From positions 1 through 49,048 of the forward strand of contig CADCWO010000151.1 in the NCBI GenBank assembly GCA_902806435.1: a stretch of DNA of 49,048 bases, in the 5' to 3' direction. This DNA is from an uncultured Synechococcales cyanobacterium (GTDB lineage Bacteria; Cyanobacteriota; Cyanobacteriia; Thermosynechococcales; Thermosynechococcaceae). The notes beneath the pieces are model-generated. The model saw nothing but the letters and a program-made list of their open reading frames with translations, did no database searches and was not told the origin of the DNA. Made by a program: the position numbers and the translations under genes. Position 1 is the stretch's first letter. Each line of letters starts with the position of its first letter. This document shows positions 10,506 to 17,286 of this stretch, in pieces.

Positions 10506-11558
10506 TTAGGGCGCTAAACCAAATTCCATTGCCGAGAGGTTAGTTCCCGTGTGAACGACCTTTTCGAGTCGAAACCCACTCTTCTCAAACAGCTCCTTAA
10601 ATTGTTGTTTTGTCCGCCAGGCGCCCCCCGGAACTGCCACCATGATCTGCACGGCAAAAAGCCCGGGTAAGATGCCATCTGCACTCTCTGGTGGCTCGCC
10701 TAAATCCGGCACAAAAGCCTGCAGAAGAATTATTTTTCCGTGCTCTGGCAGAGCTTTCTTACAATTACTCAATATCTTCATCGCATCTTCGTCATTCCAG
10801 GCGGAGATGAAGTACTTCATGACGATCGCATCAGCACCCTGAGGCACGGACTCAAAAACATCCCCAGAAATAATTTCTACCGCTTGCTCCACTCCTTGCT
10901 TTGCCAAAAAGGCAGGGGCTGTCTCCGTCACGTAAGGGACGTCAAACAATATTCCCTTACCCCCCGACTTCTGGACAATCCTAGAAATTAGTCCTCCCTG
11001 GCCCCCGCCAACATCCATGACTGTATCAAAGCGGCTGAAGTCATAGATATCCAGCAGGGCATCTACACTGTGATCCGTTAAGAAGCTCATGGCATTGATA
11101 AACACATCGCCACTCCAGGAGTTGTCCCGCGTAAACTCATAGACCGTTTTGCCGTTCGCCCGCTCAAACGGCACTTCGCCAGTCTTTAAACAGGCTTCAA
11201 GCTGGTTCCAAGCATCCCACTGAGAAGGTTCTGTAATGTGCATCGCAAAATGTCCCATGGAGGGTCCAGCGTTAGTGACTAAGAGGGCGGACAGCTCAGT
11301 GGAACCAAAAATCCGCCCTGGCTTCTCAACCAACACGTCCAGGTGAGCGAGCGCTCGCAGAATGACATAGAGCTTTTCTACTTGGGTAGAGGTGGTTGCG
11401 GCTAGACTCTCGACACTCTGGGGCCCCGATTGGAGTAGGTTGGGAATCCCTAAACGGGTTGCCACATAGAGGCATTGGCTCTCCCAGAAAGCCTGGATCA
11501 TGCCAAAAACCTTTCGCTTAGATTCCATCGGTGCTGTATCAGAAAATGTTGTTTGCAT
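10506..11558 (-). CDS. O-methyltransferase-fold protein, plant-type, catalytic His replaced
   Basis: 350 residues. An N-terminal dimerisation and winged-helix region (about 15-95) is followed by a class I SAM-binding Rossmann domain with DVGGGQGGL (182-190) and acidic motif FDVP. This is the architecture of caffeate/hydroxyneurosporene-type O-methyltransferases. The usual LHDWxDE catalytic loop reads ISAWNDEDAMKIL here, with Ser252 where the catalytic His normally lies. It may use another base, or do non-methyl chemistry as some SAM-binding relatives such as RdmB do. It sits downstream of mysC and is not part of the canonical mysABC set. A role in tailoring the mycosporine is inferred from position only. 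Confidence 0.8.
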   Translation of the reverse strand: MQTTFSDTAPMESKRKVFGMIQAFWESQCLYVATRLGIPNLLQSGPQSVESLAATTSTQVEKLYVILRALAHLDVLVEKPGRIFGSTELSALLVTNAGPSMGHFAMHITEPSQWDAWNQLEACLKTGEVPFERANGKTVYEFTRDNSWSGDVFINAMSFLTDHSVDALLDIYDFSRFDTVMDVGGGQGGLISRIVQKSGGKGILFDVPYVTETAPAFLAKQGVEQAVEIISGDVFESVPQGADAIVMKYFISAWNDEDAMKILSNCKKALPEHGKIILLQAFVPDLGEPPESADGILPGLFAVQIMVAVPGGAWRTKQQFKELFEKSGFRLEKVVHTGTNLSAMEFGLAP

Positions 11559-11675
11559 CGGGTTATTCTGGGTGGGTTGTTTGGTGTCAGATATCAGATA
11601 GAAGAAGATATTGATACTTCTTTGGGTGTAGTGAAGTCAGTCTTACTTCAATCAGGGGACTTTCAACGTGGGTAA

Positions 11676-11915
11676 TTAAATGGCGGTTTTAACAGAGGCA
11701 GGCAATGACTGAGGTTGAGATAAGTGAATCGTGCTGTTATCAGCGAAAGTTGCCAATCGTGGATCTGTTAACCCACCGACAGATTCTAGGTTTCGTCTTC
11801 ATTCTGGAATGTAAAAAAATACAGGATTAGAAGCATCTGGCTCAATAAAATTCCCTGTAGGTAAACTCATTGCAAGAACAGCCGCGGATTCCGATTCCTG
11901 AAGAATGTCTGCGAG
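11676..11915 (-). pseudogene. relic of a third glycoside hydrolase-like gene (C-terminus only)
   Basis: The spacer between mysC and the second methyltransferase encodes, on the minus strand, fragments in two frames that align to the last ~70 residues of protein B. One frame gives SNPVFF and FQNEDET; after a frameshift the other gives VGGLTDPRLATF and IHLSQPQSLPAS, ending at TAA 11676-11678. The counterparts in B are APVFFGFQLEDEG, VGGISDPQWAIF and IRLSQSKPLAAW. The N-terminal four fifths are missing. It is a dead copy of the same family, presumably left by duplication and deletion. Confidence 0.75.
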
Positions 11916-11928
11916 CTTGAATCAATTG

Positions 11929-13284
11929 CTAGTCCCCTCCCGACTCCACTAGTTTGCCGATGTTGAAATCAATCCTCACCCACCCTCTAAGTTTCCGCAG
12001 ATTGTCAAGCAGCAGCAAGGGAATGTGCCAGTGGTGCACCATAAGGAATGGCAGGGGATCACGGACATCAAAAATTGCCTCTTTCCCACGCAAAACGTTT
12101 TTGACCCAGGTCTGTAATTGCTTCCAGGATCTAATTTCGTTAAGCCGCCAAACTTCGTGGTAGAGCCAGTAGGTTGGCCTGCTATCGGGAAGCGGCTGCA
12201 TCGGTTCAACTAAAGGCTGTTGAGCGAGATAGGCAGCCGCTACCCCGGGGTGGTTGTAAAACATCGTTATAGCCGAATGAGTGCGGGGGTTACATTCGAT
12301 CGCGTAAACTGCACCGTCCTCTGCCTGGATGAAGTCAAAGGAAGCCTGCCCGGTTCCCAGTTCTTTGACAAAACGACTGACCCACTGCTCAATCTCCGGC
12401 TGATCAACGTTTTCGTAGTTGACCTGGAAAGCCGACGACTCACAGCAGCAGTGCAGCCTTAACTCGCCGTCTCTCACGGTGCTGTGAGTGCAGTATTCTT
12501 TTCCGGGGATGAATTCCTGCATGATCCAAGGCTTTTCCTGACTGATCGGTAGGCTCTTGACAAATGCCGCCGTTGCTTCAGGCGTCTCGCAGGGTAGCTT
12601 GGTTAGATTCAAGCGCCTTATAGAGTCGTAGGCAATGCTTTTGAGAATGTACTTGCGAGTCTCGTTGTCAAAGTTGAAGCTTAGGACTTGTTCAGGGTCG
12701 GTAATTCTAAAGGATTTAGGGACAGATAACGACAGCGATCGCGCTTTCTCGCTGAAGGCGAACTTGTCATCGAGCATTTTCGTGATCTCTGCATCAAAGT
12801 GGAACACTTCGCAACAGCTTGACAACACTGGCTTGGCTAGGGAGTCATAGTAGCTAGAGACAGGACTACAGATAGGGATATAAATGTCAATATTTTCTGC
12901 TTTGGCAATGTTTAGTAGGGCTTGAATGTAGCTGTCAGGGTCTTTCTCAGGTGCCGGTACGGTATAGAAGCGCTCCACAGCATTAGAAAACCGGTGGCCG
13001 GATAGCCAATACTTCTGGGTTTCTACTAAAAATACCTTGTGTCCAGCTGCATGCAAGGAGCGGGCGAGCTGGAGTGCCTTGGTCATCTTGCCACCCGTAA
13101 GCAGGATATTTCTGGGCGTCTCGGCCTCAGCCAGTTGCTGTCGGGAGCCTCGGAACCGGTTCCACAGCAGAGAGGCCAGAACAAGACTAAGGTTCAGGGG
13201 AAAGGCGATCGCAAGCAGCGCCAGAGTACCGAGGTTTTGCACCACGGCAAAAACAGATGCCTTTATCCGTTGTGTGTGCGCCAT
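11929..13284 (-). CDS. mysC: mycosporine-glycine synthetase, ATP-grasp
   Basis: 451 residues, the family length. In characterised cyanobacterial clusters MysC (Ava_3856 type) couples glycine to 4-deoxygadusol with ATP to give mycosporine-glycine. A hydrophobic N-terminal segment (about 11-41) precedes the pre-ATP-grasp fold (ILLTGGKMTKALQLARSLH) and the ATP-grasp domain. WIMQEFIPGKEYCTHS is in the central sheet, and the metal and phosphate residues sit in QASFDFIQ and AIECNPRTHSAITMF. The C-terminal ~90 residues (YWLYHEVWRLNE and onward) are family-specific. A 91-bp gap separates it from mysB, and it is on the same strand. Confidence 0.93.
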   Translation of the reverse strand: MAHTQRIKASVFAVVQNLGTLALLAIAFPLNLSLVLASLLWNRFRGSRQQLAEAETPRNILLTGGKMTKALQLARSLHAAGHKVFLVETQKYWLSGHRFSNAVERFYTVPAPEKDPDSYIQALLNIAKAENIDIYIPICSPVSSYYDSLAKPVLSSCCEVFHFDAEITKMLDDKFAFSEKARSLSLSVPKSFRITDPEQVLSFNFDNETRKYILKSIAYDSIRRLNLTKLPCETPEATAAFVKSLPISQEKPWIMQEFIPGKEYCTHSTVRDGELRLHCCCESSAFQVNYENVDQPEIEQWVSRFVKELGTGQASFDFIQAEDGAVYAIECNPRTHSAITMFYNHPGVAAAYLAQQPLVEPMQPLPDSRPTYWLYHEVWRLNEIRSWKQLQTWVKNVLRGKEAIFDVRDPLPFLMVHHWHIPLLLLDNLRKLRGWVRIDFNIGKLVESGGD

Positions 13285-13318
13285 TCGTTTTTTAAAGTTC
13301 AGAAGGTCAAGTCGTGCC

Positions 13319-13371
13319 GAGGATTAAGGACTAAGCGTCCGGGCAAGGTGCGCTTCATCCCTAATCCCTCA
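13319..13371 (-). promoter_or_regulatory. imperfect inverted repeat between mysB and mysC
   Basis: GAGGATTAAGGAC (13319-13331) faces ATCCCTAATCCCTC (13358-13371) across a GC-rich loop. It could fold in the mRNA between mysB and mysC and affect stability or translation of mysC. The complementarity is imperfect. Confidence 0.35.
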
Positions 13372-13375
13372 GCAC

Positions 13376-14203
13376 TTACAGCCGCCGGATCACGGTCAAG
13401 CCATCTCGCACAGGCAGTAGCACTTGCTCAACCCGGCTGTCATTAGTAACCACACGATTGAACTCAGCGATCGCCTGTCCGTTGGGCGATCGCTCGTCCT
13501 CCGGCAGATAAGGCTGTCCTTGAAGTAGCGTGTTATCCACACAGATAAACCCGTGGGGATTTAGCAAGTCAGAGTCCAGGAGGTTCCGGAAATACTGCAC
13601 GTACTCCTTTTTATCAGCATCGATAAACACGAAGTCGAAGGACACCTGAGCCGCCACCAGTTTGTCCAGGGTTTCCAGCGCTGGACCGACTTCCACCCGG
13701 ATTTTTTCACCATGAGAAGACTGCTGGAACAAAGCTTGGGCGAAGTTAGCCACGTACTGATCGACCTCACAGGCTACTAAGTGTCCGTCCATTGGCAGCG
13801 CCTCTGCCATTGCTAAGGCAGAGTACCCGGTGAACATGCCGATATCCAGTACGCTACGGGCACGGGTCATGTGGACAAACATCTTGAGTGTCTGCCCCTC
13901 AACGTGCCCGGACAACATCTCTTGTTCCAACTCTCGCCCGGTAGCACCTTCCGAGAATCGCTGGTCCCAGGATTCCTCAGCCGTTTTTTGGGCGATCGCG
14001 CTTAGGATTGGAGACTCAGCGGAGGTACATTTATCCAGGTAAGGCTCTAAGCCTGCGGCCAGACGCAGCGCCTTTTGCAGTGCTTCTAAGCCAGCAGTCA
14101 TACCCGGTTCCTGCTCCACCCTCTGAACGGCGGTTTTGAGATGGTCAACCAGGATACCCAACGGTGTTACCGGACGAGAGCCCACACTTGCAGCCCTAGA
14201 CAT
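13376..14203 (-). CDS. mysB: O-methyltransferase making 4-deoxygadusol
   Basis: 275 residues. MysB (Ava_3857 type) methylates the cyclised product of MysA with SAM to give 4-deoxygadusol, the common core of mycosporines. It is a metal-dependent class I methyltransferase of the CCoAOMT type. SAM motif I is [19 protein letters not shown], the metal-binding region is [15 protein letters not shown], and a later Asp-Asn pair lies in CVDNTLLQG. Its ATG overlaps the mysA stop by 8 nt, so the two are probably translationally coupled. Confidence 0.94.
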   Translation of the reverse strand: MSRAASVGSRPVTPLGILVDHLKTAVQRVEQEPGMTAGLEALQKALRLAAGLEPYLDKCTSAESPILSAIAQKTAEESWDQRFSEGATGRELEQEMLSGHVEGQTLKMFVHMTRARSVLDIGMFTGYSALAMAEALPMDGHLVACEVDQYVANFAQALFQQSSHGEKIRVEVGPALETLDKLVAAQVSFDFVFIDADKKEYVQYFRNLLDSDLLNPHGFICVDNTLLQGQPYLPEDERSPNGQAIAEFNRVVTNDSRVEQVLLPVRDGLTVIRRL

Positions 14204-15440
14204 TGGCGATACCTTCGATCAAATTTTGCTGCTGATAACTCCCCACATAAGCATCCACACCGGCACCTGCACGTGGGTACTGGGCACAAGCGTGTTTGTG
14301 TTCAGCCAAAGCGGCATCGAGTTCTTCCCGAGTCAAATCGTTCACGAAGAAGCATTTGCCAATCGGCCTTGGCATTGCTGCCCGCTGTAACCCATCTCGC
14401 GTCAGGGTGATGGACTGGGTCGCAGACCACAACAGGTCGATGTCGAGCAGAGGATGATCCAAGGCTAAGCCCAGTTGGCTCATCAGTCCTAGGATACGAT
14501 CGCGCTCCTCAACTGTGATATAACCTCGTTTCTCGGCGATCGTTGCTGACAGTGCCATATCGATGTTGACCGCATGCCCATGCAGCAGTGGTACGGATGG
14601 AGCTAGTTCCAGCGTAGGGCTCCAGGTATGACCGTAGGCAATCACACGGTCTAGATCCAGCTCGTGCAAATTAGGAGTCTCCAGTGCCAGCATCGTCTTG
14701 ATTGACTCGTAATTTATTCGGTGAGCAACTTCTTTTAGCAGTGGAGTGCCACCGTCGAAACCAAAGTGCGTTGTCAGTAAATCTGCCCCGTACTCACACA
14801 ACAGTTCGAACACTTCGACATTGGAGACGACTGCAATTTTCACCAGTTCTGCCATGCCATTACGAACTTCGGGCGTGGGAAGTGTCCGTAAAAACGAGAA
14901 GTCAAGCATCACCTTCTTTGGCGCGTGGTAGGCACCTAAGCGATTTTTGAGCTTTCCGTGGTTGACTGCTACCTTAATTGCAATGCCAGCATCAACCAAA
15001 CTGATTAGGGTTGTGGGAATGCGGATGTAGTTCGTGCTCCGGCGATAAGCAGCACAAGCAAAACCTGCGACATCCGTTACTAATCCGCCACCCACAATTA
15101 AAACTGGTTCTTTGCGAACCAAGCCGAAGTCTGCGAAAGCATCTACGATTGACTGAAATGTATCTAAGTTCTTTGTCGGCTCGCTAATAGTGACAGGAAA
15201 GAGGTTGAGATCAATGTTGTAGTACTTGAAGTATTCACAGATCTGGGACCCGTAAAGCCGGTTCACGTTGGCATCGACAACAGCAAGGCAGCGCCCAAAG
15301 TTCCTGTAGCTGTCTGCAAGCTCTCTGTTCTTGGTATCGAAAGCCCCGTTTACAAAGACGAGGCTAAAGTCAATCTTCTCGTAACCTTCTACATGGAAGG
15401 CAGTTTCGGTTGCTTCAAATTTTGCTTGGACGGTACTCAT
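14196..15440 (-). CDS. mysA: desmethyl-4-deoxygadusol synthase (sugar-phosphate cyclase)
   Basis: 414 residues. It belongs to the 3-dehydroquinate synthase superfamily and cyclises sedoheptulose 7-phosphate, the first step to mycosporines. Visible motifs are the NAD-binding [14 protein letters not shown], the AYHAPKKV and [11 protein letters not shown] active-site segments, and metal ligands in the Glu of [14 protein letters not shown] and LHGHAV. The [12 protein letters not shown] form fits the DDGS branch better than 2-epi-5-epi-valiolone synthase. I choose ATG 15440 because AAGGAAAGAAG lies directly upstream and the length then fits the family. An upstream in-frame ATG (15482) adds 14 atypical residues. 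First gene of the cluster. Confidence 0.93.
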   Translation of the reverse strand: MSTVQAKFEATETAFHVEGYEKIDFSLVFVNGAFDTKNRELADSYRNFGRCLAVVDANVNRLYGSQICEYFKYYNIDLNLFPVTISEPTKNLDTFQSIVDAFADFGLVRKEPVLIVGGGLVTDVAGFACAAYRRSTNYIRIPTTLISLVDAGIAIKVAVNHGKLKNRLGAYHAPKKVMLDFSFLRTLPTPEVRNGMAELVKIAVVSNVEVFELLCEYGADLLTTHFGFDGGTPLLKEVAHRINYESIKTMLALETPNLHELDLDRVIAYGHTWSPTLELAPSVPLLHGHAVNIDMALSATIAEKRGYITVEERDRILGLMSQLGLALDHPLLDIDLLWSATQSITLTRDGLQRAAMPRPIGKCFFVNDLTREELDAALAEHKHACAQYPRAGAGVDAYVGSYQQQNLIEGIANV

Positions 15441-15465
15441 TCTTCTTTCCTTTGCATAGTACAAG

Positions 15466-15523
15466 TTGCGGCAATGGTTCACAGACCTCAGCTTTTACGC
15501 AATGAGCCATTTCGTTGCCGCAA
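15466..15523 (-). promoter_or_regulatory. inverted repeat in the mysA leader
   Basis: A perfect 9-bp inverted repeat, TTGCGGCAA (15466-15474) and TTGCCGCAA (15515-15523), encloses 40 nt. A nested ATGG/CCAT pair lies inside. It starts about 25 nt upstream of the mysA ATG and just above its ribosome binding site, so it may form a leader stem or an operator. Confidence 0.5.
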
Positions 15524-15710
15524 ATCGTGAACAGACAAAGACGGTGAGCCTGATAGATTTTTCAAACGAAAAATACGCAACCAGCCCAAAAATCCCCTTA
15601 ACTTGAGCCATTGAAGCCAACCCCAATAAACTATCCGTAGAATAAGGGCCTACTCAGTTGCCCCGCTTGTGTCTAAAGTAGTAGAAAAGTAAAGAATTAT
15701 AAATATTTAT
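15524..15710. other. non-coding leader/upstream region of mysA
   Basis: No gene. It contains a perfect hairpin ATTTTTC-AAAC-GAAAAAT (15557-15574) and a very AT-rich tract at about 15685-15725, as expected near a promoter. No clear -35/-10 pair stands out on the minus strand. Confidence 0.4.
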
Positions 15711-15990
15711 TTATTTTCTCATCAATTTAGCAAAGTAGATAGGTTGATTTTCTGGTAGGAACGCTGAAACTTGCTTACCCTCAGGCTCTGGAAGCCATCT
15801 AATGTACCCCAGACTGGCAGCTCTACACCATCCATTTGGAGTTTTCGTCGATGTGAACTAATGAGCAGTATTTCGGACTGGGCTGGGTGTTGTTATTCGC
15901 CTTGAAGGTCCTGGCCAAGCAAGTCGGCAACGGCTTGCTAGATACTCCAGTCGTGGGCTATCAAGCAAGGACTTAGGCCCAGCAATTGTA
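15711..15990 (-). pseudogene. decayed coding remnant, family not recognised
   Basis: On the minus strand, protein-like segments appear in different frames separated by stops. HDWSI and QAVADLLGQDLQGE are upstream; YIRWLPEPEGKQVSAFLPEN then leads to a terminal FAKLMRK and TAA at 15711-15713. The residue patterns look like former coding sequence, but I cannot name the family. This may be noise, so the confidence is low. Confidence 0.25.
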
Positions 15991-16065
15991 AGTCTGAGTT
16001 TGTTTCCAAGATTTACAAAGCTCTAAAAGGCTTGTTGTGACCGTCCTGTAGCTGGTGGGATATGA

Positions 16066-16795
16066 TCAGTGTTGCCCCTCTAGATCTTCCCGGACAACCC
16101 TCTCAATCTCCAGAATATAATCTGCTCCATAGGCTAAAGAGGGAGTAAAGAGGAAGTTTGAAAACCAGTACGAATTTATCCGGCAAGCACCTTTTTCATT
16201 GCCGCCAGAGCCGTTAATGCTGTCAAAGTATACTCTTCAGAGCACTTTATCCGAGACACAAATCGCTTGCTGGAGTGATCATCTACCTTTCCCCATAGCT
16301 GAGTTATCCTCTGCGATCGCGCTACGCGTCAGTGGGGCCAGGAGGTTGAGATTGGATGAAGCGCTTCTGCAAGTGTTGTAGGCCTAGCAAGCAGGGCTCG
16401 GTACATCGACTGAGGAACCGCAGCATAAACCTCAATGTCGGGAATCCCAGTGCTGTAGAAAGTGGTAGACACATCTCCTCAGGGAATTATCGTAGCTAAG
16501 ACTGGACCTTGACCAAAGTCGATGCTCCGGCTCTTCCAGGCTGCTGAAGCCGGAGTGAGAGCTCCGTCTCGGCGGACCAAACCTCCATGAGCCTAGTTAT
16601 CTACCATCGTCGTTGCAGTACCACGGGACAACTGGTTCTCAAGTAAATCAATCCCCAGCGCCAGCTGGGTCGCTGGCGGCAATCGTGCTTTGAGATGGGT
16701 AGTTAAACACTCAGAAGGGACGACATCAAAGATTGCCCAAAGTATCCCAAGACTTGTGATTTGAGCTTCAGGCTGGTCGGCCTGCAGAAGAAGTC
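16066..16795 (-). pseudogene. saccharopine dehydrogenase-family NADP-binding protein, pseudogene
   Basis: One minus-strand frame retains strong family similarity through several in-frame stops. FDVVPSECLTTHLKARLP, SRGTATTMVDN, stop, GGLVRRDGALTP, IDFGQGPVLATIIP, stop, GDVSTTFYSTGIPDIEVYAA, then a degraded part with further stops, YTLTALTALAAMKKVLAG, and after a frameshift YGADYILEIE before the TGA at 16066-16068. These match the C-terminal half to two thirds of the family annotated as saccharopine dehydrogenase NADP-binding or trans-acting enoyl reductase. The N-terminal Rossmann part is absent, cut off near the right-hand tRNA repeat. No function remains. Confidence 0.85.
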
Positions 16796-16960
16796 GTGGA
16801 AAATGTGCTTAGCGCTTACTAAGCAGAGTAATAAAGTCACTCAAAGAAATTAGCGCTTCCAGATAGCTTTGGTAATCAACTTCTCATATACAGAGTTGTG
16901 CCTATTAATCTAGTTCAAGAGAAGTGATAACACCTTCCATCGTTTTCCAACGGGCGTTAT

Positions 16961-17019
16961 GAGCACTGTACGTCCAGGTTGACAGCATGGGGCCACTGGT
17001 TCGAGTCCAGTTGTGTCCA
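16961..17019 (+). pseudogene. degenerate 3' fragment of tRNA-Val
   Basis: GAGCAC (16961-16966) and GTTGACA (16978-16984) correspond to the D-stem 3' strand and anticodon loop of tRNA-Val but are spaced by an insertion. From 16994 to 17019 the T arm and acceptor 3' strand are identical to the intact gene. The 5' acceptor strand and D loop are missing, so no functional tRNA can form. Confidence 0.85.
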
Positions 17020-17052
17020 TTCCTGTTGTACTGTGACCAATTATTTGTCGCT
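16994..17052 (+). repeat. direct repeat, right copy (attR-like)
   Basis: Matches 8101-8159 at 57 of 59 bases, including 33 bases beyond the tRNA 3' end. It lies immediately before the core mnmG promoter region. Confidence 0.85.
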
Positions 17053-17142
17053 ATCCCTCTTTTGTCATTCTCGAAAGGTCGGAATTCAGCATGCTTGCTA
17101 TATAAGGGTTGTAAGCTTTAAACTTTTCTATCACTTTTGGAC

Positions 17143-17170
17143 TTGACGAATGAGTATGAAGCATTACTGT
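17143..17170 (+). promoter_or_regulatory. possible mnmG promoter
   Basis: TTGACG (17143-17148), a 16-bp spacer and TACTGT (17165-17170) lie about 120 bp before the mnmG start and outside the island repeat. Found by eye. Confidence 0.4.
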
Positions 17171-17286
17171 ATAAGCATCTTAGCTAGTTTACTTTTCCCA
17201 ATCTGACAGAAGAGGGATAATGGGCAAAACTCGCTTAACCGCTAAGATCAAACATGAGTCCTTGCTGCTTAGGTTCAAGCGTGACC

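Larger units (their letters stand above)
8101..17052. mobile_element. putative genomic island at tRNA-Val carrying mycosporine genes
   Basis: The region between the intact tRNA-Val and a degenerate second copy of its 3' half holds only accessory genes: the mysABC cluster, an extra methyltransferase, two glycoside-hydrolase-like genes, and at least two pseudogenes. The genes on both flanks are core (S4 protein, mnmG). The bounding repeats are 8101-8159 and 16994-17052. No integrase, excisionase or conjugation gene remains, and the tRNA copy and one end are decayed, so the element looks old and immobile. Tandem duplication of the tRNA followed by insertion is an alternative origin. Confidence 0.6.
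16796..17286. other. gene-free stretch holding the right island end and mnmG promoter
   Basis: 16796-16960 shows nothing recognisable. 16961-17052 is the degenerate tRNA-Val copy. From 17053 to mnmG the sequence appears to be original core flank. Confidence 0.6.

Noticed and set aside
13039-13446. 135-residue plus-strand open frame
   Set aside because: It lies opposite mysC and the mysB end, is rich in Arg, Ser and Gln with no domain-like pattern, and has no ribosome binding site.
16199-16381. 60-residue plus-strand frame inside the island
   Set aside because: It is antisense to the saccharopine-dehydrogenase pseudogene, which explains the sequence better. My first thought of an NRPS fragment on this strand did not hold.
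8127-17052. Search for an integrase, transposase or MysD/NRPS gene in the island
   Set aside because: No frame, intact or broken, resembled a tyrosine or serine recombinase, a DDE transposase, a D-Ala-D-Ala ligase or an adenylation domain.
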